Positions 1-6,205 of a stretch of 6,205 nucleotides of DNA are shown in pieces. The translations under genes and the position numbers were made by a program. Numbering within the stretch: position 1 is the first letter of the stretch; every line of letters begins with the position of its first letter. Below the pieces are notes generated by a model. That model was not told where the DNA came from, searched no databases, and saw only the letters and a list, made by a program, of their open reading frames with translations. The stretch is from Cytophagales bacterium (GTDB lineage Bacteria; Bacteroidota; Bacteroidia; Cytophagales; UBA9547), in assembly GCA_013298205.1 (NCBI GenBank), contig JAAFJZ010000161.1:1-6205 (forward strand). The letters are read 5' to 3'.

Positions 1-1020
1 TAAAAACTTTTTATAATTAAAAATAAGAAAAATAATGTACCAAATTCCCAATATTGACACTGATATATAAAAAAACGGAACATCAATTCTATAAAAACAT
101 AAGGTGTTGATTCCTAAAAGCAAAAATAAAATAAAGTTTGTTAACAACAACCCAGAAGCAAATGTATGTGAATAGGTAAACGTCCCTATATTTGATGACC
201 AAATTGACAACATCCCTTCACTCAAAAAAAGTCTAAATAAAATAAATATAAACAAAACCAGAACAACATAAGAAATTTGGGAAACATTTATTATTTGATT
301 TGCTTGAATGTATGATGCGCTAATACAAAATACAACAAATAACATGCTTGTTATAATATATTTTAATGAGTTATAAAGTTTAATGCTTAAATCTTGTTTT
401 AAAAAATCGGGATTTACAATTATATTTTTAGTTACCATTTTCCAATCAAAAATAAAAGTTGAAAGTCCTATCAAAAAAGCAAATGCAATCCACAAATATT
501 GTTTTTTGTTTCTAGAATTAATTAGCAAACTTTCATCAATTGGTTCATGTTTATGTAAACCCATTTTATAAATTTTTGTTAAATTTACATCAGTATTACT
601 TACTTCCTTAAAACAAGAAATTACAGGAAGTTTGTTTGAATTAAAAAAACTAACCCAAATTTTTTTATTTTTATCTAAATTTTGTTCTAAACATATTTTG
701 GAAAAATTATTTTTCCAAAATCCCACTTTATTTGAGTGAGATATTAACTTATTTCCTAAATAAATATAGGTTCCTTTCGAAAGTTTAAAAGAAATTAGTT
801 CACTACTGTTAGAATTTAGTTCAAAACAAAAGTGTATAACATTTACTTTGTTCCAGTCTTGTGGTAAAATAGGTAATAAAATTCTTTTTTTATCGTCATA
901 TTTATAAAAATCATATTTCATGTTTTCTGAACTATAACTTTTTATTGAAAATAAATAACTAATCAAAAAAACTCCTAAAATAAAAATGAGTTTAAATGAA
1001 TATTTTAAATAATTAGTCAA
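1..1020 (-). CDS. Polytopic membrane protein, DUF4271-like, 3' end outside the window
   Basis: I read this frame by hand: it is open for 340 codons from a TTG at 1018-1020 to the left edge, with no stop. The product has a membrane anchor at about residues 9-26, then a hydrophilic, probably beta-rich extracytoplasmic domain (about 30-170, containing GTYIYLGNKLIS at 83-94), then membrane segments at about 174-191, 221-237, 250-266, 289-308 and 317-334. The C-terminal helices, spaced by short basic loops, recall the Bacteroidota family DUF4271; that is a pattern judgement from memory, and no function is established. The TTG start is preferred because the first in-frame ATG (919-921) would delete the membrane anchor, and no ATG lies between the upstream stop and the TTG. 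It follows the sugar-phosphate transferase stop by 15 bases in the same frame, so it is probably the third gene of the operon. It could instead be an unrelated family with a sensor-like exposed domain. Confidence 0.72.
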   Translation of the reverse strand, partial: MTNYLKYSFKLIFILGVFLISYLFSIKSYSSENMKYDFYKYDDKKRILLPILPQDWNKVNVIHFCFELNSNSSELISFKLSKGTYIYLGNKLISHSNKVGFWKNNFSKICLEQNLDKNKKIWVSFFNSNKLPVISCFKEVSNTDVNLTKIYKMGLHKHEPIDESLLINSRNKKQYLWIAFAFLIGLSTFIFDWKMVTKNIIVNPDFLKQDLSIKLYNSLKYIITSMLFVVFCISASYIQANQIINVSQISYVVLVLFIFILFRLFLSEGMLSIWSSNIGTFTYSHTFASGLLLTNFILFLLLGINTLCFYRIDVPFFYISVSILGIWYIIFLIFNYKKFL

Positions 1021-1035
1021 AATAATTAGCGTATT

Positions 1036-2088
1036 TTAAAACTGTTTAATTTTTGTTTGAGTAATAACCACTTTTTTTAACTTAAATTCTAAAATGATGA
1101 AAATAATTACAAAAAATATGATTTGAATTAATATTAAATAAGTAGAGCCAATATTTGAAAATGTAATACAAAAAAGGATAACAAAAATAGTGAAAGTAAC
1201 CATCGAAATCACAGCCTTTATTTGAGTCATTCCAATTTTTAATAACAAATGATGAAAATGCGTTTTATCAGGGCTAAATGGCGATTGGCCTTTGATAAGT
1301 CGCAAAGCAAAAACTCTTAATGTATCAAAAACAGGGAAAAATAACATGGAAGTAGCTAGTGCAGGAGCATTAGGAATTGTTCTCATTTCGATGAACTGAA
1401 TGCAAACTACTGAGACAATAAATCCACAAACCAAAGACCCTGTATCGCCCATAAAAATCTGTGCTTGTGTAAAGTTATACCTTAAAAAGCCAATTATTGA
1501 CCCTGAAAGACAAAAACAAATAGTTGAATAATAAAGCAAGCCTTCACTTCCAAAAGTCATAAAAGAAAAACCCATCATTATCATACAAATAATAATTAAA
1601 GACCCTGCTAACCCATCTAAGCCATCGATTAAATTTAGAGCATTTGTAATTCCAATTACAAGTAAAAATGTAAAGCCATAACTTGTCCCTTCGTCTAGAT
1701 CATAAATCCCCAAAACACCTTGAAAGCTTGTAATTTTAATTTCGCCCATAAAAACAACAATTCCTGTAGCTAATATTTGCACAAAGAATTTTTTAAAAGC
1801 CGAAACGCTTACTATGTCGTCTTTTAAACCTATAAAAAAAATAATAATACAACCTGCTATCAAATACTGAACTCCAAGATTGAAATTACCAAAAATAGTA
1901 AAGGATGATAAAAAACCTGAAAAAATAGCCAGTCCCCCTAGCCTAGGTGTAGATAATTCATGTACATTTCTACTTTTAGGCACATCTAATATATTTTTTT
2001 TGTGAGCAACAGAGATGATAGAAGGGATAGCAAAAATGGTAATGCATAATGCCCACAAAAAACCTAAAGAGTTTGTAATTTGAATCAT
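1036..2088 (-). CDS. WecA/TagO-type polyprenyl-phosphate sugar-1-phosphate transferase (glycosyltransferase 4 family)
   Basis: An inner-membrane enzyme of 350 residues, full length for the family. It is predicted to move a sugar-1-phosphate (typically GlcNAc-1-P or a related HexNAc) from a UDP-sugar to undecaprenyl phosphate, the first step of a lipid-linked surface glycan. Motifs visible in order: PRLGG at 48-52; the Mg-binding Asp pair D90-D91 in GLKDD; NALNLIDGLDGLAG at 149-162 with D155 and D158; FMGDTGS at 212-218; and DKTHFHHLLL at 274-283. The HFHH version of the last motif and PRLGG favour the WecA/TagO branch over MraY, whose equivalent is HHHFE-like, so this is unlikely to be the peptidoglycan enzyme. 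About ten hydrophobic helices cover the chain. The ATG lies 2 bases after the Omp85 gene's stop (TAATAATG), with no Shine-Dalgarno sequence, which suggests translational coupling. The exact donor sugar and glycan cannot be read from the sequence. Confidence 0.93.
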   Translation of the reverse strand: MIQITNSLGFLWALCITIFAIPSIISVAHKKNILDVPKSRNVHELSTPRLGGLAIFSGFLSSFTIFGNFNLGVQYLIAGCIIIFFIGLKDDIVSVSAFKKFFVQILATGIVVFMGEIKITSFQGVLGIYDLDEGTSYGFTFLLVIGITNALNLIDGLDGLAGSLIIICMIMMGFSFMTFGSEGLLYYSTICFCLSGSIIGFLRYNFTQAQIFMGDTGSLVCGFIVSVVCIQFIEMRTIPNAPALATSMLFFPVFDTLRVFALRLIKGQSPFSPDKTHFHHLLLKIGMTQIKAVISMVTFTIFVILFCITFSNIGSTYLILIQIIFFVIIFIILEFKLKKVVITQTKIKQF

Positions 2089-2090
2089 TA

Positions 2091-3869
2091 TTAAAATCTT
2101 GTTATATATCCAAAATGAATTTTAGATTGGTTGAACCCTATATTTTGTTCTTTTGATATTCCCATTGAATAGGCAAAATTAAATAAGCCAAATTTAGTAG
2201 CTAAACTTGTTCCTACACCAAAACCTAAAGGAAAATCTTCTTTGTATTTTTCTGATTTCATTCTTTTTGCATACCATGCAGCATCAATAAAGGTGTAAAA
2301 ATAGGTGTCTTCATCTGTGTATTGTCGCAATTCTAGGGTTTGAATAAAATAATCGGAAACATAAAAAGAATTTTCATTAAAACCTCTTAAAACTTTAAAT
2401 CCTCCTATTCGGTTTAATTCATTTAAAAATAATTGATCGTTTTGAATCGTTTCTAACTGAGACTTCATAAACAAGATTGTATTTTCCTTAATACTAAAAA
2501 ACTTCTCTAATGTAAACTTAATTTTAATTTGTAATGAATTTTCATTTAAAGATTTTCTAGCCTCAAGTGGAATTTTATCTAATCCTGAAAGTTTTTTATT
2601 CCCCACCATTCCTTCTAAAAAACAAATCCAACCTATTTTAGGTGAAAATAATGAACTTGTATTATTATAACTAAAATTAAATCCATAATAAATAAATTGG
2701 CTATCCGAAAAACCAGAAATCGTATTTGTATTCACTTGTGTTTGATTTCTTAATGTTTCAGTATTTTTTTGACCTGCTAAAACTGAAACTTTTGCAAATG
2801 AACTTATGAATGCAGATATTGGAATCACCCATTCAAATGTGCGAAACGTGCTATCTTGCTTTAAAAAATCTAATCTAAAACTTGGTTCGATAATAGATCT
2901 AAAAATAAAAGGATGGTTGTAAGTAGTTCTAAACATTTGAGATTCTGCTTGAAAACTTCGCCACTCTGCTTTCCATGATATGGATCTTTGGAAAAGGTTT
3001 CTTAAAGCAACATTTGCCTCCCCTGTAATAAGTAAATTATTGTTTTTGGGATTAGGTAAAACTCCAATTATTCCATCTATTTGATTTGTTTTGGCGTTTT
3101 TTAAAGTAAATGTAGGAGAAGCTTTGCCATCTTCAAATTTAACTTCATATTCTTTATCTTGTTTTACAAAAGCCAACTGACCTAAAATTTTATCTGAGGA
3201 ATTAAGCTTGGCTTGAGAAAAAGGTTGCCCTACTCCTATTTGTAAATATTTAGCTAAAATAAATGGCTTTAAAATTTTTTCACCATTATTTCTCACCGAA
3301 TCAAAAACAATATAAGGACCAAGTTGTACTTCAAATTGAGCATGTAAATCTTGAGTTTTTAAATATAATGTGTCTAAAATTAATCTTGCAAATGGAAATC
3401 CATTATTTTCTGCAATGTTCAAGACCTTGTTTATATTTTTTTGCCATTTGTTATACAAAAATATACCCGAATAAAGGCGCATAACTTCGATTTCTTTGGT
3501 TATAGTATATGGAATTTGTTTTGAATTTTTATTACTCAAAATAAATTTAGTTTGTTTGAGTTTATAAAGTTCACCTTGAGTCAAAAAAAAAGTTAAAGTA
3601 TCATTTTTTTGTGTTACGGAATCAAAACTCGCCATCAGAAATCCATCACTTTGCCATTGATTTACTTTTTTAATTTGATTTAAAAATATTTTTAAAGAAT
3701 CTTCTGAAAATCTTTCATTTTCAATTTTGATACCTTTTGTTGTTTGTATTTTATTTACTGTAAAGTACTTTTTAGTATTTTTAATTTGAGAAAATGAAAA
3801 TTGAGTAAAATACAAAACTCCAAATAAAACCAAAAAAAGTTTAACCAAAATAATGCGCTTTGTTAGCAT
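2091..3869 (-). CDS. Omp85-family outer-membrane protein (BamA/TamA/FhaC-like) with POTRA-like repeats
   Basis: The 592-residue product starts with a signal peptide (basic MLTKR, a hydrophobic core to about residue 24, cleavage near FSFS-Q at 27-28). The periplasmic part holds probably three POTRA-like units, at roughly 35-100 (with GFLMASFDSV at 76-85), 105-183 (with NNGFPFARLILD at 155-166) and 186-258 (with LQIGVGQPFS at 209-218). The rest, from about 262 to 592, alternates like a beta-barrel. It contains the Omp85 signature LRGF at 494-497, followed by a FIDAAW strand at 527-532, and ends in Phe, the usual terminal residue recognised by the Bam machinery. It is the first gene of a tight minus-strand cluster. 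It is shorter and has fewer POTRAs than a housekeeping BamA (usually five), so a TamA-like or two-partner-secretion-like role, or a lineage-specific one, is more likely. The client is unknown. The ATG start is chosen because it gives an intact signal peptide. Confidence 0.85.
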   Translation of the reverse strand: MLTKRIILVKLFLVLFGVLYFTQFSFSQIKNTKKYFTVNKIQTTKGIKIENERFSEDSLKIFLNQIKKVNQWQSDGFLMASFDSVTQKNDTLTFFLTQGELYKLKQTKFILSNKNSKQIPYTITKEIEVMRLYSGIFLYNKWQKNINKVLNIAENNGFPFARLILDTLYLKTQDLHAQFEVQLGPYIVFDSVRNNGEKILKPFILAKYLQIGVGQPFSQAKLNSSDKILGQLAFVKQDKEYEVKFEDGKASPTFTLKNAKTNQIDGIIGVLPNPKNNNLLITGEANVALRNLFQRSISWKAEWRSFQAESQMFRTTYNHPFIFRSIIEPSFRLDFLKQDSTFRTFEWVIPISAFISSFAKVSVLAGQKNTETLRNQTQVNTNTISGFSDSQFIYYGFNFSYNNTSSLFSPKIGWICFLEGMVGNKKLSGLDKIPLEARKSLNENSLQIKIKFTLEKFFSIKENTILFMKSQLETIQNDQLFLNELNRIGGFKVLRGFNENSFYVSDYFIQTLELRQYTDEDTYFYTFIDAAWYAKRMKSEKYKEDFPLGFGVGTSLATKFGLFNFAYSMGISKEQNIGFNQSKIHFGYITRF

Positions 3870-3909
3870 GAATAAATAATTCTTTAAACTTCAAAAGAAT
3901 AATTAACCT

Positions 3910-3917
3910 CAAAGCTA
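3910..3917 (-). promoter_or_regulatory. Candidate -7 box of a Bacteroidota promoter for the minus-strand operon
   Basis: On the minus strand this reads TAGCTTTG, an exact match to the Bacteroidota -7 consensus TAnnTTTG. It lies 40 bases upstream of the Omp85 gene's ATG, which would give a short leader of about 30-35 bases. No TTG or TTTG is found 17-23 bases further upstream, so the -33 element is missing or degenerate. It is the only exact match on this strand in the intergenic region, which makes it the best candidate for transcribing the three-gene cluster. Confidence 0.4.
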
Positions 3918-4059
3918 ATCAATTCTGACTTTTTATACCCATTTGAATGAATTCATATTTAATAATAATGTTTTTTTGAATTGTAATAGATTTGAAAATT
4001 ATTGAGCAAATTGATTTAAATAAATTTTAATAGAAATCAATTGAATTCTATCCATTTGA
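3917..4059. repeat. Two imperfect direct copies of AATCAATT ... CCATTTGA in the divergent intergenic region
   Basis: AATCAATT occurs at 3917-3924 and 4035-4042, and CCATTTGA at 3939-3946 and 4052-4059, in the same order both times with inner gaps of 14 and 9 bases. GAATTC also accompanies each copy (3949-3954 and 4043-4048). The first copy adjoins the minus-strand -7 box, and the second overlaps the plus-strand -33 element. The unequal gap and very AT-rich background mean chance is quite possible. A shared operator is only a speculation. Confidence 0.25.
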
Positions 4060-4068
4060 TTATATTTG
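4041..4068 (+). promoter_or_regulatory. Bacteroidota-type promoter of the thioredoxin-like gene
   Basis: TTG at 4041-4043 is followed by a 17-base spacer and TATATTTG at 4061-4068. This matches the consensus known for Bacteroides and Flavobacterium sigma factors (TTG, 17-23 bases, TAnnTTTG). Transcription would start near 4073-4076, leaving a leader of about 20 bases before the ATG at 4096. That leader is A/T only (no G or C), as is common for leaders in this phylum, and has no Shine-Dalgarno sequence. The -33 TTG sits in the small palindrome TCAATTGA (4037-4044). Confidence 0.7.
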
Positions 4069-4095
4069 AAATAAAAAATTAATTAAATTTATAAT

Positions 4096-4599
4096 ATGCT
4101 AAAAATCAGTAATTTAATATTCTCCATGATTTTATTTTTTAGTTTTCAAATTTCAGCTCAAACCATAAATCCAGAAGCAACTGATTTTACTTTAAAAGAT
4201 TTGGATGGCAAAATGGTTTCGCTTTCTTCTTTAAAAGGAAAAGTTGTATACTTAGATATTTGGGCTACTTGGTGTCTTCCTTGCAGAGATGAAATGCGTA
4301 AAAGCAAAAGGATTAAGACTAAGTATAGCAAAAACTCGAATTTAGTTTTTTTATATGTTTCTATAGATAAAGACGAGATGAGATGGAAAAAATTCGTTTT
4401 TAAAAATCAAATTTCCGGAATTCACTTGATCTCAAAAGAAGGGAAAGATGAAAATATATTAACAAATTACAAAGCCGATTATATTCCTAGGTATGTTTTG
4501 ATAACAAAAAAAGGATTTATTTATGAGTCGAATGCCAAAAGGCCTTCAGATTTAGGGTTAGATGATGATTTAGATAGATTACTTTTAGAACAAGAATAA
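4096..4599 (+). CDS. Secreted TlpA/ResA-like thioredoxin-fold protein
   Basis: The 167-residue product has an N-terminal signal peptide (MLKISN, a hydrophobic core to about 17, cleavage probably after A21 in ISA-Q) and one thioredoxin domain of the AhpC/TSA-redoxin type. Visible landmarks are DFTLKDLDGK at 30-39, the strand VVYLDIWATW at 50-59, the redox motif WCLPC at 59-63 with C60 and C63 as the catalytic pair, and the cis-Pro loop YIPRY at 129-133 with P131. It is predicted to be a periplasmic thiol-disulfide oxidoreductase, of the kind that reduces cytochrome c apoprotein or other exported cysteines, but the partner cannot be read. It lacks the DUF4369 N-terminal domain of many Bacteroidota paralogues. 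The gene stands alone: divergent from the Omp85 operon and convergent with the receptor gene. The ATG is preferred because it gives an intact signal peptide and follows a good promoter; the next ATG (codon 11) would cut the signal sequence. Confidence 0.92.
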   Translation: MLKISNLIFSMILFFSFQISAQTINPEATDFTLKDLDGKMVSLSSLKGKVVYLDIWATWCLPCRDEMRKSKRIKTKYSKNSNLVFLYVSIDKDEMRWKKFVFKNQISGIHLISKEGKDENILTNYKADYIPRYVLITKKGFIYESNAKRPSDLGLDDDLDRLLLEQE

Positions 4600-4603
4600 T
4601 CAA

Positions 4604-6205
4604 TCAAATTCCTCCATTTCCACCATCTGTATTGTATTCAATTTTTTTGTTTTTCTTAAATGTTTTTAAATCATCTTTTCCAAAGCGATATGTAAAACCC
4701 AACATTAAAATTCTGCTCTCTTTTTTTCTCATAAAACTACCATTAAAAGCATTATTAAGTAGCTGGACTTGAATATCTCGGGTATCAAAAATATCTGAAA
4801 TATTTAATGTAATTGTAGCTTTACGATTTAAAAACTCTTTTTTAATTGCTAAGTCTACTCCATTAAAACCTTGAAATGTACCTTGAAATGTGGCTTGTGG
4901 AAGCATATAGCTTCCTGAAAGTTGAAAATCAAATCCTTTTCCAATCTTAATGTTAGAGAGAATTTTGGTATTTGCTGTAAAATTTTGATTGGTAAGATTA
5001 AAACCTGAAACAGCTATTTGAAAAACATTCAAATTTGTTGTTATGTTCCACCAGTTAAATAATTGATTTTTTAAAATAAACTCTAATCCATATTGTTGAG
5101 TGTATTGGGTGTTTAGAAACTGAATAATCGAAACCCCTTCATTTGTAACTGAGCGAACCCTTTGAATATTATTTTCTATATATCTATAATATAAACTTGT
5201 GGTTAGGAAATGATTGGATTGCCAACTTTTATTGTATGAAAGTTCCAAAGATTGGGTGTATTCTGGCTTCACATTAGGGTTGCCAAATCGCAAGTCTAAA
5301 GGATTATTATACGTAGGAAATGGATTTAAAGCATCTGTTCCTGGGCGACTTATGCGAATAGAATATGCAAATTTAATTTCTTGGTCTTTGGGCATTTTTT
5401 TTAAAAATGCCACATTTGGAAAGAGGTTTAAGTAATTTTGCCCATTTATTGTAGAGTTCGTTTGTGAAATCATATTAGGCATTAGAGCTCCTTCAATGTA
5501 AGTATGTTCTAGCCTTAATCCTGCCATTAAGGTGTATTTGAGATTAAAAATGTATTTTGTATTAAAATAAGCAGCATTCACATTTTCAAAAAAATTGTAA
5601 ATATTAGACCGATTTAAGTCATTAACTTTAATTTGATTATCTAAACTATCTGCTTTTAAATCTGTCTTAATAGATCTTAAAGTTGATTTTGCACCCATTT
5701 CTAACAAAAGTTTTTCTGAATAAGGCAAAACATAATCTATTTGAGCGATTCCGATTTGATTGTTAACTTTTGTATTGATAAACGAAATAGAAGAGTTGTT
5801 CCTCAAACCTACATTGGGAGCAATGGGCAAAAAATCATTTTCATTAAATAAACTGGTATTTTCTGTTAAAGAATTTGAAAAAGATGCACCAAGATAGAAG
5901 TCCTCACCTTTTCGAGTAAACGTTTTTCGATAGTAAATACTTCCATCTGAATTATATCCAGTACTTAAAGCAGAAAAATCTCTAACTCTGTAAAGGTAAG
6001 GTACTTTTGCTTCTGTAAGCCAAACTGAGCGAATACTTTCTGGCTGGTCTCCTGCGTTTACACCAAGATTCATGCTTACACCCAGTGTTTTTAAATCTGA
6101 AATTGAATAATCAGCACTCAAATTTGTGTAATGTGTTTGGGTAATTAATTTATCTGCTCTTGTAAATTGATTAATAGAAAAAGGAGTTTGATTGAGTAAA
6201 GTATT
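4604..6205 (-). CDS. TonB-dependent receptor-like outer-membrane beta-barrel protein (OMP_b-brl_3 type), 5' end outside the window
   Basis: The frame is open from the right edge (first full codon at 6203-6205) to a TGA at 4604-4606, giving 533 visible residues. The TTG at 6119-6121 is simply an internal leucine: 28 further in-frame codons precede it without a stop. The sequence is typical of the C-terminal barrel of Bacteroidota TonB-dependent receptors: alternating strands, RPGTDALNPF at about 287-296, FGNPNVKPEY at about 307-316, and a last strand LGFTYRFGK near the end. After that strand comes a charged tail of about 20 residues ending in GGNGGI, as seen in the 'outer membrane beta-barrel family' group. 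Full-length relatives are usually around 800 residues, with an N-terminal carboxypeptidase-regulatory-like domain and plug, so roughly a third of the gene is missing upstream. The substrate is unknown. No SusD-like partner is visible, and its promoter lies outside the window. Confidence 0.9.
   Translation of the reverse strand, partial: NTLLNQTPFSINQFTRADKLITQTHYTNLSADYSISDLKTLGVSMNLGVNAGDQPESIRSVWLTEAKVPYLYRVRDFSALSTGYNSDGSIYYRKTFTRKGEDFYLGASFSNSLTENTSLFNENDFLPIAPNVGLRNNSSISFINTKVNNQIGIAQIDYVLPYSEKLLLEMGAKSTLRSIKTDLKADSLDNQIKVNDLNRSNIYNFFENVNAAYFNTKYIFNLKYTLMAGLRLEHTYIEGALMPNMISQTNSTINGQNYLNLFPNVAFLKKMPKDQEIKFAYSIRISRPGTDALNPFPTYNNPLDLRFGNPNVKPEYTQSLELSYNKSWQSNHFLTTSLYYRYIENNIQRVRSVTNEGVSIIQFLNTQYTQQYGLEFILKNQLFNWWNITTNLNVFQIAVSGFNLTNQNFTANTKILSNIKIGKGFDFQLSGSYMLPQATFQGTFQGFNGVDLAIKKEFLNRKATITLNISDIFDTRDIQVQLLNNAFNGSFMRKKESRILMLGFTYRFGKDDLKTFKKNKKIEYNTDGGNGGI

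Noticed and set aside
383..571. Plus-strand 62-codon open frame
   Set aside because: It is antisense to the continuous minus-strand membrane protein frame, has no promoter or recognisable motif, and looks like a by-product of AT-rich coding DNA.
1036..2088. MraY (peptidoglycan lipid I synthase) as the identity of the transferase
   Set aside because: The PRLGG and HFHHLLL motifs match the WecA/TagO branch rather than the MraY HHHFE-type motif, and there are no mur/fts genes nearby.
3263..3484. Plus-strand 73-codon open frame inside the Omp85 gene
   Set aside because: It lies wholly antisense to a well-supported gene across POTRA-coding sequence, and its translation shows no domain-like features.
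3987..3994. Second plus-strand TAGATTTG box matching TAnnTTTG
   Set aside because: No TTG lies 17-23 bases upstream (the nearest, at 3976-3978 and 3981-3983, are too close). It is about 100 bases from the start codon, and a complete promoter exists at 4041-4068.
5391..5411. Perfect 9-base stem with 3-base loop (GGCATTTTT / AAAAATGCC)
   Set aside because: It resembles an intrinsic terminator hairpin but sits inside the receptor coding sequence (FLKKMP region) and has no U-run after it on either strand. The poly-T/poly-A arms come from Lys/Phe codons.
5214..5435. Plus-strand 73-codon open frame inside the receptor gene
   Set aside because: It is antisense to conserved barrel motifs (RPGTDALNPF, FGNPNVKPEY), whose conservation explains the open frame.
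6119..6121. TTG as the start of the receptor gene
   Set aside because: The same frame is open for 28 more codons to the window edge, and the protein would begin inside the barrel without a signal peptide or plug. The gene is simply cut by the window.

Overview
The window looks like chromosomal DNA of an AT-rich member of the Bacteroidota. Three things point there: a SusC/FecA-unlike TonB-dependent receptor of the 'outer membrane beta-barrel family' type (OMP_b-brl_3 style), Bacteroidota-type promoter boxes (TAnnTTTG, with an upstream TTG), and starts with no recognisable Shine-Dalgarno sequence. Cytophagales or a neighbouring order would fit, but the sequence does not fix the order. No rRNA, tRNA, mobile element, CRISPR array or phage gene is visible.

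Layout, left to right. (1) Positions 1-1020, minus strand: a polytopic membrane protein that starts on TTG and runs off the left edge. It has an N-terminal membrane anchor, a roughly 150-residue extracytoplasmic domain and at least five further membrane helices, and its C-terminal half resembles DUF4271. (2) 1036-2088, minus: a WecA/TagO-type polyprenyl-phosphate sugar-1-phosphate transferase with all hallmark motifs. (3) 2091-3869, minus: an Omp85 (BamA/TamA/FhaC-type) outer-membrane protein with POTRA-like repeats, an LRGF motif and a C-terminal Phe. These three are packed tail to head (gaps of 2 and 15 bases) in the transcription order Omp85, transferase, membrane protein, and so form a probable envelope operon. 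(4) 3870-4095: a 226-base divergent intergenic region with candidate promoters on both strands. (5) 4096-4599, plus: a small secreted TlpA/ResA-like thioredoxin with a WCLPC active site. (6) 4604-6205, minus: the C-terminal 533 residues of a TonB-dependent receptor-like barrel, open at the right edge and convergent with the thioredoxin gene across only 4 bases.

All products act in or at the cell envelope: outer membrane (Omp85 protein, receptor), periplasm (thioredoxin) and inner membrane (transferase, polytopic protein). The operon is suggestive: an undecaprenyl-phosphate-linked glycan initiator is made together with an outer-membrane Omp85 protein and an uncharacterised inner-membrane protein with an exposed domain. 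A shared function is inference from gene order only. The least described element is the TTG-started membrane protein at the left edge. I see no evidence of a dramatic new system.
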